Shown one piece after another: positions 8,096-16,393 of a stretch of 64,000 bases of DNA. Made by a program: the position numbers and the translations under genes. Origin of the DNA: a virus; IMG/VR virus record IMGVR_UViG_3300027710_000020, positions 17,856 through 81,855 of that record. One strand, 5' to 3'. The notes below the pieces were generated by a model. That model was not told the origin of the DNA. It did no database searches and saw nothing but the letters and a program-made list of their open reading frames with translations. Position 1 is the stretch's first letter. Each line of letters starts with the position of its first letter.

Positions 8096-8551
8096 ATGTA
8101 CGCCATAGTAGAAGACAAAAAAGTAGTCGCTGTAGGCGCACTATCTCAACTTTTCCCAAATGTTTCTATCCCTCAATCAATAGATGAGAAGAAGTTTGCA
8201 AAAGAAAACGGTTTGCTAGAAGTAGTAACACCTGAGTTTGATGACTTTCAAGAAAAAGTAGTGCCTTGTGAACCATTTGTTAAGAGTGGCAAAGTATACG
8301 CACTAGAAGTACAGAAGATGTCAGATGAAGAAAAAACAGAAAATGTAAACGCACATATTAGCTTTGAGCTAATGTCTACAGCATGGGTTGAGAGTGACCC
8401 AGATATGGACAAGAAGTCTCTCGCAGCATGGAAAGATTATAGAAAGAAGATTTCTTCTTTTAAGAATAGCAAAGATGTATCCGAAATTACATGGCCTAAG
8501 AGACCATTAGTAGAACTAGAAAAAATAATGGAGGAAGATCCAATTGCTTAG
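8096..8551 (+). CDS. Tail-fibre-assembly-like protein
   Basis: The 151-residue protein ends in a segment AWKDYRKKISSF followed by ITWPKRP (about residues 113-140). This matches the W-x2-YR-x3 ... WPxxP pattern common at the C-terminus of phage tail-fibre assembly chaperones and DUF4376-like proteins. The N-terminal part (YAIVEDKKVVAVGALSQLFP) also fits this type. A chaperone role for the adjacent fibres is inferred. Its 3' end contains GGAGGA, which serves as ribosome-binding site for the next, overlapping gene. Confidence 0.5.
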   Translation: MYAIVEDKKVVAVGALSQLFPNVSIPQSIDEKKFAKENGLLEVVTPEFDDFQEKVVPCEPFVKSGKVYALEVQKMSDEEKTENVNAHISFELMSTAWVESDPDMDKKSLAAWKDYRKKISSFKNSKDVSEITWPKRPLVELEKIMEEDPIA

Positions 8552-9257
8552 TAATAATATTATCTTTAGAAGAAATAGATTCACCTTGTCTGGATTGCAG
8601 CTATGGCTAGATGCTGGTCTTCCATCTACAATTACAAGGGACGGACTTGGAAAAGTTTCACAATGGAATGACAAGTCTGGTTTGGCTAGACATTGCGTTC
8701 AAGCAACTGCAGCAGCACAACCAACATTTCAAGCAACAGGTATAGCAGGACTTCCAGCAATTAACTTTGATGGAGTAGATGACTTTCTACCATTCTCAGA
8801 TCAAACACTCTCATGGATCGCCTCATCTTCCTTTACAGTTATTTATGTTGCATCAAAGCCAGCAAATGCAAACACATATGTAATTGGTGGAACGAACTCA
8901 GGAACAAGAAATAATCTTATTGCTGGATACGTATCTTCAAACACATTTAAGTTTGGTTTCGGTAACGATGATCAAAATGCTATTGTTCCAGTAGGACTAT
9001 CAGGAACACCAGAAATTTATACACTTGTTTATAGCAATGTTGACAACTCACGTAGAGTTAGAAGAAATGGTGTTGACGTAGCAGTCGGTGCATCTTCAGG
9101 CGGGCTAACAAGCATGACAGGACAAGTAATCGGAAGATACTCTGCAACATTCGGAGCATTTAAGATTGGCGAATTGCTTATTTACAACAGAGCCCTTACC
9201 GTGGGTGAATATATCTCAATCGAAAGAGATCTTATCTCTAAATGGGCAATTAGCTAG
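8544..9257 (+). CDS. Concanavalin A-like lectin-fold virion protein
   Basis: Translation appears to start at a TTG (8544) that overlaps the upstream stop, with GGAGGA about ten bases before it. The 237 residues contain LQLWLDAG near residue 13, WNDKSG near 35, a NFDGVDDFL block near 75 and a C-terminal GELLIYNRALTVGE. This is the usual order of a LamG/concanavalin jelly-roll domain found in phage fibre proteins. Carbohydrate or host-surface binding is inferred. The TTG start is less certain than an ATG, but no other start precedes the conserved N-terminus. Confidence 0.7.
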   Translation: MLSNNIIFRRNRFTLSGLQLWLDAGLPSTITRDGLGKVSQWNDKSGLARHCVQATAAAQPTFQATGIAGLPAINFDGVDDFLPFSDQTLSWIASSSFTVIYVASKPANANTYVIGGTNSGTRNNLIAGYVSSNTFKFGFGNDDQNAIVPVGLSGTPEIYTLVYSNVDNSRRVRRNGVDVAVGASSGGLTSMTGQVIGRYSATFGAFKIGELLIYNRALTVGEYISIERDLISKWAIS

Positions 9258-9265
9258 GAGACCAA

Positions 9266-9592
9266 ATGGCATATAATCCATCACGATTTATTGGGCCAGT
9301 TCTTCTAAGCACAACAAACTCAAATCTAAAATCATTTACTAACAAGGCTATTGTTAAGAGCATATTTACGGCCAACACATTTAATGGCCCAATTGCCTTT
9401 AGCCTTTATTTAGTTCCAAGTGGACAAACACCAGGTCTATCAAATAGAATCTTCGGTGACGTTCTTCTTGCAGAAAACACATCAAGATCAACAGAGACTA
9501 CGCTAATTGTTAATGCTGGAGAATCTATCTGGGCATCAGCAAATGTCGCTGGCGGAGTAAGCATTATGGTTTCTGGGGTAGAAATAGTTTAA
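9266..9592 (+). CDS. Small beta-rich virion protein, similar to the 3848 product
   Basis: The 108-residue product resembles the 105-residue protein at 3848 in length, beta-strand pattern and C-terminus (VSIMVSGVEIV against VSVFISGVKITQV). It starts with ATG eight bases after the lectin gene, behind TAGGAGACC. A repeated small structural module of the virion surface is the most likely reading; no named family is recognised. Confidence 0.55.
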   Translation: MAYNPSRFIGPVLLSTTNSNLKSFTNKAIVKSIFTANTFNGPIAFSLYLVPSGQTPGLSNRIFGDVLLAENTSRSTETTLIVNAGESIWASANVAGGVSIMVSGVEIV

Positions 9593-9611
9593 AAGCTAGG
9601 CAATGAAGGGC

Positions 9612-9642
9612 TTGAGTAGTAAGCCTTTAAATATAGTATAAT
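9612..9642 (+). promoter_or_regulatory. Promoter TTGAGT-N19-TATAAT giving a predicted leaderless mRNA
   Basis: The -10 TATAAT (9637-9642) lies exactly six bases before the ATG at 9649, with a TTGAGT-like -35 at 9612-9617. Transcription would start at or next to the ATG. An 8-bp hairpin (9606-9613 with 9621-9628, one wobble) overlaps the -35 region and may end upstream transcription. Confidence 0.55.
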
Positions 9643-9648
9643 GGAATT

Positions 9649-11421
9649 ATGAGCTATCAGCTAAAGTTAATTAACGACTACCCAATCGGTTTCTGGCCAT
9701 TGGATGAGTCTTCAGGTACTATCGCTTCAGATGTCTCTGGGTGTGGAAATAGCGGAACTTATTCAGGCGGACTAACTACTGGATTAATCCCACTTGTTTC
9801 AGGCGGAGCAAATGGCTCTCTTATAACTAATACCAAGTACATTACATTACCCGTAACTAAAGACTATTATGGATCTGCCGCCGACGGCGGATTTGCAGAT
9901 ATCAATTCATCAGATAACGAGTTCTCGCTAGAAGTTTGGATGTATCCTAAGATCACAACATCTGGACTAACAACTATATTTGCAGACTCAACAAAAAATG
10001 TAGGTATTTTTTATGAAAAAGGAAACATAGTATTTAAACTTGAGGCGGAAAGACTTGATTATACCCTGCCTAATATTAGTCAATCTCATCATATTGTAGC
10101 CACGTACTCCATTGCAGAAATGTCTTTATATGTAGATGGCAAATTTGCAACAAGCAAGTCTTTAAATAATTATAAGTTTAGTAATGAAACAATTACATTA
10201 AAATTAGGGCCGACTGGAAATTCAGCAGATTCATTTATTGTAGATGCCCCAGCAGTATACAGGTATGCCCTAGGATTAGATAAAATTATAGAACACTTCA
10301 ACTACTCTGGAACAACATCTCCTTTTCAGGTTTCATACCCAAGCGGCGGGACCTTGTTTGAAATATATGATGATAGCGTAAGCAAACAATTTAATTTTGC
10401 TTATCCTGCCAACAAGCCCATAGAAATTTTTGCCTCAGAAGATTTAGTTTATAACACAGAAGAGAAATGTTTAGAAATTAAGAAAACGGCCTCTGCAGCC
10501 TCTAAGAGCGTAGTTGTCGTAGATGCTATAGGAATTCCTGCGGGATTCGACTTAGACTCCTCTAAGATAGAGTGGAACGGCGATAATGGGGTCTCTGTAA
10601 GAACTTCCACAGATGGGTCAACATGGCAAGCATGTGTTAATGGAGGAGCAATTCCTCAATTTAGATTAGGATCATTTAGCTCTGAAAGAACTCTTTATCT
10701 TGAGATAACATTTGCCTCATCAGATACAACTAAATTTATCCCAAAACTATATAGCCTGCTACTGTGCTTCTACAAAGACCAGATTCTTTATTCAATAAGC
10801 AACCCTGATTATATTTACACGATAGAGGGCACAGCGGGATTTACATCAAAAGACATTACTCTAGGAAGGGTTGCATATCCTATTTTGTCCCGACAAAAAT
10901 TAAACGGATTAACAACGGCGGGCGGATCAGGATTTAAAATAAATACCGCAGAATCAATTAGGACAATAGAGTTCTTTTTAACACTGTCAGACCTAACCTC
11001 AAATTCTATTTTATCAAGTACGGCAAATGGAGATTTTGTATCAGCAGGCTACTCTTGGGCTGCAAATGGAACTATTACTAAATCTAATATATCTGCTATT
11101 TATGTTAATGGTGTAGACAAGACATCTCAGACAAATATAAGTTCTGTATTTACCGCAAACGAGCTTTATCACGTTTTAATTGTAACAAACGGGGCAATTA
11201 CTGGAGAGGTTCTATTTAACCATAAATCAACAGGTGGGCCTTCCAGCCTATACCAATACATTTCTTACTACCCAGCAACCTTCTCAGCCCCCATGGCATT
11301 ATCTAATTACAACATGCATATCGGAAGATCAGCTACAATAGCAGATGATTCGTCCATGACATTGACAGAAAACTCCGTTGAGTTTTATGACAACGACTGG
11401 ATTGTGCTTCAAAACCAATAA
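9649..11421 (+). CDS. Large LamG-domain virion protein
   Basis: The 590-residue product opens with YPIGFWPLDESSGTIASD (residues 11-28), the classic start of a phage LamG/concanavalin-like domain. LEVWMYP near 97, VATYS near 145 and MSLYVDGKF near 150 follow. A beta-rich middle precedes a second concanavalin-like part, with IGRSATIADD near residue 560. No signal peptide is present, so it is most likely a virion component that binds host glycans. It has no SD, which agrees with a leaderless start. Confidence 0.7.
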   Translation: MSYQLKLINDYPIGFWPLDESSGTIASDVSGCGNSGTYSGGLTTGLIPLVSGGANGSLITNTKYITLPVTKDYYGSAADGGFADINSSDNEFSLEVWMYPKITTSGLTTIFADSTKNVGIFYEKGNIVFKLEAERLDYTLPNISQSHHIVATYSIAEMSLYVDGKFATSKSLNNYKFSNETITLKLGPTGNSADSFIVDAPAVYRYALGLDKIIEHFNYSGTTSPFQVSYPSGGTLFEIYDDSVSKQFNFAYPANKPIEIFASEDLVYNTEEKCLEIKKTASAASKSVVVVDAIGIPAGFDLDSSKIEWNGDNGVSVRTSTDGSTWQACVNGGAIPQFRLGSFSSERTLYLEITFASSDTTKFIPKLYSLLLCFYKDQILYSISNPDYIYTIEGTAGFTSKDITLGRVAYPILSRQKLNGLTTAGGSGFKINTAESIRTIEFFLTLSDLTSNSILSSTANGDFVSAGYSWAANGTITKSNISAIYVNGVDKTSQTNISSVFTANELYHVLIVTNGAITGEVLFNHKSTGGPSSLYQYISYYPATFSAPMALSNYNMHIGRSATIADDSSMTLTENSVEFYDNDWIVLQNQ

Positions 11422-11483
11422 TTTGTCACGTGGGTTGACAAAAAGCTGGACTTGAGTAGACAATAATGGTAAAATAAAGTCAT

Positions 11484-11825
11484 ATGGATATTAACAGAAC
11501 AAATAGCAAGATTCTTGAAGAAGAGTCGATACTTGGCATCTATGTCTGGGAAATGCCAGATGGCAGATGGATTGGAGATGATGATGGGAACTTTCTTTCG
11601 ATCACGTCCAAAAAAGGAAATAGAGCCAACATCGATGCTTTGGCTAGAGAAGTTCGCACGTTCGGCATATACGAAGGCGGGCCTAAATTTCTTTCCGCTA
11701 GAAGGAAAATTGATGATGAAGAATTTGAGCACCAAAAACAAAGACTCGATTGGGGACTAGTTCCTGATCCATTTGATATCGGTAACTATAAAGACGAAAT
11801 GAAAAAGCTAAAGGGGCTAAGATGA
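11484..11825 (+). CDS. Conserved hypothetical protein upstream of portal
   Basis: The 113-residue acidic protein contains GIYVWEMPDGRWIGDDDGN near residues 18-36 and a C-terminal LDWGLVPDPFDIGNYKDE segment. Proteins of this appearance are found directly upstream of portal genes in actinobacterial phages, but a function is not known to me. Its stop overlaps the portal start (ATGA). A TAAAAT -10-like hexamer (11470-11475) ends eight bases before the ATG, and no SD is seen, so it may be leaderless or nearly so. Confidence 0.7.
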   Translation: MDINRTNSKILEEESILGIYVWEMPDGRWIGDDDGNFLSITSKKGNRANIDALAREVRTFGIYEGGPKFLSARRKIDDEEFEHQKQRLDWGLVPDPFDIGNYKDEMKKLKGLR

Positions 11826-13405
11826 GCGCAGAATTTCTTGATGAAGACAACTCAGAAAATATAATTAATATTTCAAATAACGCAGACTGGTTCTCGCTAG
11901 AAAAAAATGAAACGACAACCGACCCATTTTTGGCAGGCCTAGAGGATCTTAAAAAGGTTAGAGGCCTAGGAACTTCGTTTAAGCGTAAGATGAATAGAGA
12001 ATTTTCTAAGTCGTTCACTGGCCGAGAAGAAACTGGAACACAGCAAAACCTATTGGCACAAGCAATTACTGGCTATGCAATGTTCGACTTGGTAGAACCT
12101 CCATACAACCTAGAGTATCTTTCAAAAGTATATGAGATTTCAACATACAACTATGCAGCAATTAATGCCAAGGTGGCAAACATTGTTGGTCTAGGATATG
12201 ATTTTATAGAAACAAAGAAAACAAATGATGCTATTGATTCACTTACAGATGAAAAGTCTCTTGAAAGAGCACGTAGAAAGCTAAGCAAATTAAGACAGGA
12301 TCTTCATGCGTGGCTTGATACAACAAATGATGAGGATACATTTACTCAAACATTAATTAAGGTGTTTACAGACTACGAAGCAACTGGAAATGGCTACATT
12401 GAAATAGGTAGAACCACTGCTGGAAATATTGGATATATCGGGCATATCCCAGCAAAGACTATGCGTGTGCGTAGACTTAGAGATGGCTTTATTCAATTGC
12501 TTTACGGAAAGGCAGTATTCTTTAACAACTTTGGAGACTCAGAAACAGAGAACCCAATTGCGGGACAAGAAGATCGCCCAAATGAAATTATTCATTTAAA
12601 GAAGTATACCCCAATGAACAACTACTACGGAGTTGCAGATATTATTGCAGCCCAGGTTTCTTTGGCGGGTAACGAACTGTCTGGAAGATATAACCTTGAT
12701 TACTTTGAAAACAAAGCGGTCCCAAGATATATCATTACAGTAAAGGGAGCAAAGCTTTCTCCAGAGTCAGAGCGTAAATTGCTTGAATTTTTCCAAGTTG
12801 GACTTAAAGGCAAGAACCACAGATCTCTATATATTCCGCTTCCAGGAGATACTCCAGACTCAAAAACCGAATTTAAAATGGAACCAGTTGAGGCCAACCC
12901 ACAGGAATCTTCATTTAATGTTTACCGCAAATCAAATAGAGATGAAATCCTATTGGCCCATCGTGTCCCAATTAATAAAATTGGAACCCCAGAGGGAGTT
13001 AATTTAGCAGTAGCAAGAGATGCGGATAAAACATTTAAAGAGCAGGTTTGCCGCCCAGCACAAATGATTTTAGAGAAAAAATTAAATAAAATATTTGAGG
13101 AAAAGACAGATGCGCTAACACTTAAATTTAATGAGTTAACTCTTACTGACGAAGATACCCAGTCCAAGATTGACGAAAGATATTTAAGAATGCAAGTAAT
13201 TACCCCTAATGAAGTTCGAATTAGAAAGGGCATGATTCCTCTTGAAGGCGGAGACGAAGTGGTAGATTTGAAGGGTCAGGATGCCGCAGAGCAAACAGCC
13301 CAAGCTGGAAATACTAGACAAAGATCCCAAGACCGACAGGCAACCGCCCCAGATAATTCTGGAGAAGGACGAAATGCCAAGGGCGACGGAAGACAGGTTG
13401 ACTAA
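11822..13405 (+). CDS. Portal protein
   Basis: The 527-residue product has the hallmarks of a phage portal (PBSX/HK97-like). An N-terminal helical region is followed by YNYAAINAKVANIVGLGYDF near residue 108, the TGNGYIEIGR strand near 187, and a HLKKYTPMNNYYGVADI segment near 260. The stem/wing part follows, with NIKxAVPRYIITVKGAKLS-like sequence near 297, and a hydrophilic C-terminal tail ends in repeated Gln/Gly/Asp. It forms the dodecameric ring at the capsid vertex through which DNA enters. The next gene is the prohead protease, the normal order. Confidence 0.9.
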   Translation: MSAEFLDEDNSENIINISNNADWFSLEKNETTTDPFLAGLEDLKKVRGLGTSFKRKMNREFSKSFTGREETGTQQNLLAQAITGYAMFDLVEPPYNLEYLSKVYEISTYNYAAINAKVANIVGLGYDFIETKKTNDAIDSLTDEKSLERARRKLSKLRQDLHAWLDTTNDEDTFTQTLIKVFTDYEATGNGYIEIGRTTAGNIGYIGHIPAKTMRVRRLRDGFIQLLYGKAVFFNNFGDSETENPIAGQEDRPNEIIHLKKYTPMNNYYGVADIIAAQVSLAGNELSGRYNLDYFENKAVPRYIITVKGAKLSPESERKLLEFFQVGLKGKNHRSLYIPLPGDTPDSKTEFKMEPVEANPQESSFNVYRKSNRDEILLAHRVPINKIGTPEGVNLAVARDADKTFKEQVCRPAQMILEKKLNKIFEEKTDALTLKFNELTLTDEDTQSKIDERYLRMQVITPNEVRIRKGMIPLEGGDEVVDLKGQDAAEQTAQAGNTRQRSQDRQATAPDNSGEGRNAKGDGRQVD

Positions 13406-13422
13406 CTCTACTCAACTGTTAT

Positions 13423-13451
13423 TTGCCTTTTTATCTATAAGTCGCTAAAAT
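13423..13451 (+). promoter_or_regulatory. Promoter TTGCCT-N17-TAAAAT before the protease gene
   Basis: A -35-like TTGCCT (13423-13428) and TAAAAT (13446-13451) are spaced by 17 bases. The ATG at 13459 follows after seven bases and lacks an SD, another likely leaderless or near-leaderless start. Confidence 0.5.
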
Positions 13452-13458
13452 TAAGCAT

Positions 13459-14808
13459 ATGAATATTGAAAAGTCTTTATGGACTAGCCATGGCAATGAC
13501 ATTAACTTGTCTGTACCTTTCACTAAAGTTAACCGTGAAAAGAGAACAGTGTCTGGCTTTGCAACGCTAGATAACGTAGATCAGACTGGAGATGTTGTAA
13601 CTGCAGAAGCAAGCATAAAAGCATTTGAAGGCTTTCGAGGAAACATTCGTGAGATGCACGGATCCCTTGCAGTTGGAAAGATGGTTTCTTTTAAGCCAGA
13701 AACTTTTTACGACCCAGCAACTAAAGAATTTTATAACGGAGTTTATGTAACAGCATACATTTCAAAAGGCGCACAAGACAGTTGGGAAAAAGTTCTAGAC
13801 GGAACTCTTTCAGGATTCTCAATCGGCGGAAAGATTAAAGAGTCAGATAACGAAGTTAATAAAGCTACAGGAAAATCTGTAAGATTTATTAAAGACTACG
13901 AATTGATGGAGCTATCAATTGTAGACTCACCAGCAAATGAGCTATGTAACATTCTTTCTATTCAGAAAGTAAATGGACAATACATCGCAAAGGGTATAGC
14001 AGTAGATGTTGTAACCGAAAATATTTTTTACTGTGAAGACAGTAACTCTGTTTTTATCTCAACAGAGAAGACATATGACTCACCAGTTTCTGGTAAGCCA
14101 GCACAACTAATTGGTTGGGTTGAGAGCTCAGATGTTAATAAAGCAAAAGAGATTGATAAGATTCTTGATGCATATAAGCACTCAAGATTTACGTTGCCTG
14201 AAACACAAACAATTGCAAAACAGGCAAACGCAGAAGGAGGTAATGAAATGTCAGATAATACAGAAAACGTAGTTGTTGAAGATGTTGCAGTAGAGGCACC
14301 AGCCGAAGCAGTAGCAGAAGAAACAGCCGTTGAAGATACAGCAGTAGTTGCAGATGATGCAGCTCCAGCTGAAGCTCCTGCAGAAGCAGTAGCAGAAGAC
14401 GTTCCTGCCGAGACTCTGGAAAAAGCAGCCGAAGTATCAGAAGATAAGGTTGATGAACCTGATTTTGCGAAGATGTTAGGCGATCTAAAAGGCTTTTTCT
14501 CAGAAACTCTAAATAAGGCATCTGAAGCAAATGCAGTACAAGTTACAGCAATCCAAGAGACTGTTGAAGCTTTTAGCAAGAGCGTAGATTCTAGAATTTC
14601 AGAGTTGGCAGAACAACACACAGTACTTTCAAGTGCTGTAAATGATATCAAGAACACGATTGATGGTGTACAAAAGCGTGTCGACGCAGTAGAATCAGAG
14701 ACTGCAATTAAGAAGTCTTCCGATCTTGGCCGATCAGAAGAAGTAACAATCAAAAAATCTAAATGGAACGGTTCTTTCCTCGGTTCCGTAAACGAAATAT
14801 TCAACTAA
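13459..14808 (+). CDS. Prohead protease fused to scaffold domain
   Basis: Residues ~10-170 form an S78-type (HK97 prohead) serine protease. The fold start RTVSGFATL, the His motif REMHGSLAVGK (His near 66), the catalytic Ser segment LSGFSIGG (near 118) and the ELSIVDSPAN motif near 155 are all seen. After a short linker comes an Ala/Glu/Val-rich acidic stretch (~270-320) and a coiled coil (~335-430), as expected for a scaffolding core. It would process scaffold and capsid during maturation. It lies between portal and major capsid genes. An internal ribosome-binding site within the gene probably also makes the scaffold alone. Confidence 0.85.
   Translation: MNIEKSLWTSHGNDINLSVPFTKVNREKRTVSGFATLDNVDQTGDVVTAEASIKAFEGFRGNIREMHGSLAVGKMVSFKPETFYDPATKEFYNGVYVTAYISKGAQDSWEKVLDGTLSGFSIGGKIKESDNEVNKATGKSVRFIKDYELMELSIVDSPANELCNILSIQKVNGQYIAKGIAVDVVTENIFYCEDSNSVFISTEKTYDSPVSGKPAQLIGWVESSDVNKAKEIDKILDAYKHSRFTLPETQTIAKQANAEGGNEMSDNTENVVVEDVAVEAPAEAVAEETAVEDTAVVADDAAPAEAPAEAVAEDVPAETLEKAAEVSEDKVDEPDFAKMLGDLKGFFSETLNKASEANAVQVTAIQETVEAFSKSVDSRISELAEQHTVLSSAVNDIKNTIDGVQKRVDAVESETAIKKSSDLGRSEEVTIKKSKWNGSFLGSVNEIFN
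14248..14808 (+). CDS. Nested scaffolding protein (internal in-frame start)
   Basis: Within the protease gene, an ideal ribosome-binding site GAAGGAGG (14234-14240) precedes an in-frame ATG at 14248. The product would be the last 186 residues: an acidic Ala/Glu-rich segment and a coiled coil, with no protease part. The lambda C/Nu3 pair uses the same nested design for protease and scaffold. The SD match and spacing are seen directly; production of the short form is inferred. Confidence 0.65.
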   Translation: MSDNTENVVVEDVAVEAPAEAVAEETAVEDTAVVADDAAPAEAPAEAVAEDVPAETLEKAAEVSEDKVDEPDFAKMLGDLKGFFSETLNKASEANAVQVTAIQETVEAFSKSVDSRISELAEQHTVLSSAVNDIKNTIDGVQKRVDAVESETAIKKSSDLGRSEEVTIKKSKWNGSFLGSVNEIFN

Positions 14809-14823
14809 GGTAGGTATAAAATA

Positions 14824-15873
14824 ATGAGCAATGAAACATTAGAAAAGGCCGTAAACGCTGGTACTCAGGTATCAACAGGATTCGGTTCCGCAACTGGTGG
14901 AACAGGAGTACACGTAGCTTCAGAAAATGGCAACGGTGGACTTCTTAACCCAGAACAGTCTGCTCGCTTCCTTGATTATATGTTCGACGCAACCGTTATC
15001 GGTAAGGTCGCACGTACAGTTCGTATGAAGTCAGACACAGCCGAGATTGACCGTATGTCCGTTGGTGAGAAGCTTATGAAGCTTGCAACCGAGGCAGACA
15101 ACACCGCAACAAACAGTGGTGTAACTTTCTCAAAAATCTCTTTAACAACAAAGAAACTCCGCATGGACTGGGAGCTTTCAACAGAATCTCTAGAAGATAA
15201 CATCGAAGGTGCAGATCTAGAAGATCACATTGCACGTTTGATGGCAACACAAGCAGGAAACGACATCGAAGATGTTCTTCTTAACGGTGATACAGCTCTT
15301 ACAGGAGATGCTCTTTACAAGTCATTTGATGGCGTTGTGAAGAAGGCAAAGGCATCAGGTCGTGTCGTAGACGCAGCTGGTGCTAACGTATCTCGTGAAG
15401 TATTCAACAAGGCACTTAAGGCTATGCCACGTAAGTACAAGCAACGTCGTGGAGACCTTCGCTTCCTTGCTGGATCAAACTTGATTCAAGATTTCCTATA
15501 TGCTAACAGCATTGGAACAAACCAAACAATTCCACAAGATATCGCTTCAAGCGTTATCCGTGGTGGAGTTGCACCACTAGGTGGACCTGCAGGATATGTG
15601 GCACCATTCGCATTCGGTATTCCGATTGTTGAAGTTCCACTTCTTTCAGAGACACAAACTGGAACACAATCAGGAGCATCAGGCTCACACGGAGATATCC
15701 ACTTGACATTCCCAAATAACGTAGTTATTGGTATCAAGCGTGATGTAACTGTCTACCGCTTCTTCCAGCCACGTAAGGACACAATTGAGTACACAATGTA
15801 TACTCGTGTTGGCGTTCAGATCGAGCAGGCAGACGCTTGGGTAGTTGTAAAGAACGTTAAGGTTGCTTCTTAA
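14824..15873 (+). CDS. Major capsid protein, HK97 fold
   Basis: The 349-residue product has the N-terminal block GGLLNPEQSARFLDYMFD (~40-57), the E-loop-like VRMKSDTAEIDRM region (~66-80), a TEADNT-KISLTTKKLRMDWELS stretch (~98-122) and the spine-helix/P-domain part around LEDHIARLMATQAGNDIEDVLLNG. The C-terminal A domain ends in KRDVTVYRFFQPRKDTIEYTMYTRVGVQ-like sequence. This pattern is typical of actinophage HK97-fold capsids. The gene avoids AGA and uses CGT/CGC for arginine throughout, unlike the fibre genes, as expected for the most highly expressed protein. A terminator follows. Confidence 0.9.
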   Translation: MSNETLEKAVNAGTQVSTGFGSATGGTGVHVASENGNGGLLNPEQSARFLDYMFDATVIGKVARTVRMKSDTAEIDRMSVGEKLMKLATEADNTATNSGVTFSKISLTTKKLRMDWELSTESLEDNIEGADLEDHIARLMATQAGNDIEDVLLNGDTALTGDALYKSFDGVVKKAKASGRVVDAAGANVSREVFNKALKAMPRKYKQRRGDLRFLAGSNLIQDFLYANSIGTNQTIPQDIASSVIRGGVAPLGGPAGYVAPFAFGIPIVEVPLLSETQTGTQSGASGSHGDIHLTFPNNVVIGIKRDVTVYRFFQPRKDTIEYTMYTRVGVQIEQADAWVVVKNVKVAS

Positions 15874-15895
15874 TTAATTTAAGATAAAACCCCCG

Positions 15896-15925
15896 AAAGG
15901 CCCCTAATTAATTTTAGGGGCTTTT
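15896..15925 (+). terminator. Rho-independent terminator after the capsid gene
   Basis: Stem GCCCCTAA (15900-15907) pairs with TTAGGGGC (15914-15921), extended by AAAG/TTTT pairing with one wobble. It has a 6-base loop and a short T tail. It follows the major capsid gene directly. Confidence 0.85.
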
Positions 15926-15941
15926 CATTTTAATTTATCAA

Positions 15942-15950
15942 TGCTATAAT
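15942..15950 (+). promoter_or_regulatory. Extended -10 promoter TGCTATAAT
   Basis: A perfect extended -10 lies just past the capsid terminator. Its leader contains AAAGGAGAA ahead of the ATG at 15976. It restarts transcription for the connector genes. Confidence 0.6.
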
Positions 15951-15975
15951 TAAAGGACCTAACAAAGGAGAATAT

Positions 15976-16383
15976 ATGTCATTTGAGACATTGAAAGTAG
16001 CAGAACTCAGAAAAGTTGCAGAGGACTTTGCAGTTGATACTGATGGAATTAAGAGTAAGGCAGATATTGTTGCCGCCCTTGCAGAAGAGGGAGTCACATG
16101 GTCTGTTTATCAAAAAACAATTAAAGATATTGAAGACGCCACAGACGAATTCAGCGAAAACGCAGAAGAGATTCTGCCTAGATTTAATCCAGATGCTCAG
16201 CCAGAAGATACGGTTCTAGTTAGAATGACTAGAGAAAATTTCAGGTATGATATACAAGGATTCACATTCACAAAAGAGCACCCATTTGTTGCAATGACAG
16301 AAGAAGATGCTCAAGAAATTTTTGACAAGGAGGAGGGTTTCCGCTTAGCAACTCCAAAGGAAGTTCAGGAGTACTACGCTTAA
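15976..16383 (+). CDS. Head-region protein with SAP/Rho-N-like N-terminus
   Basis: The first ~40 of 135 residues (FETLKVAELRKVAEDFAVD...SKADIVAALAEEG) match the helix-extended-helix pattern of SAP/Rho N-terminal domains. Such small modules often sit in phage head-connector genes. The remainder has a beta-rich part FRYDIQGFTFTKEHPFVAMTEEDAQEIF like phage capsid-stabilising or neck proteins. Position between the major capsid and connector genes suggests a head-completion role. The precise function is not known. Confidence 0.65.
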   Translation: MSFETLKVAELRKVAEDFAVDTDGIKSKADIVAALAEEGVTWSVYQKTIKDIEDATDEFSENAEEILPRFNPDAQPEDTVLVRMTRENFRYDIQGFTFTKEHPFVAMTEEDAQEIFDKEEGFRLATPKEVQEYYA

Positions 16384-16393
16384 CCTTTATTAA

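Noticed and set aside
11435-11475. Promoter made of TTGACA at 11435 and TAAAAT at 11470
   Set aside because: The spacing is 29 bases, too long. The -10 may act with another weak -35, so only the -10 was mentioned. TTGACA here is also part of a small TTTGTCA/TGACAAA inverted repeat.
14028-14804. 258-codon open frame on the - strand opposite the protease/scaffold gene
   Set aside because: It is a Ser/Ala/Thr-rich shadow of the Glu/Ala-rich scaffold codons, and no other gene in the window is on the - strand.
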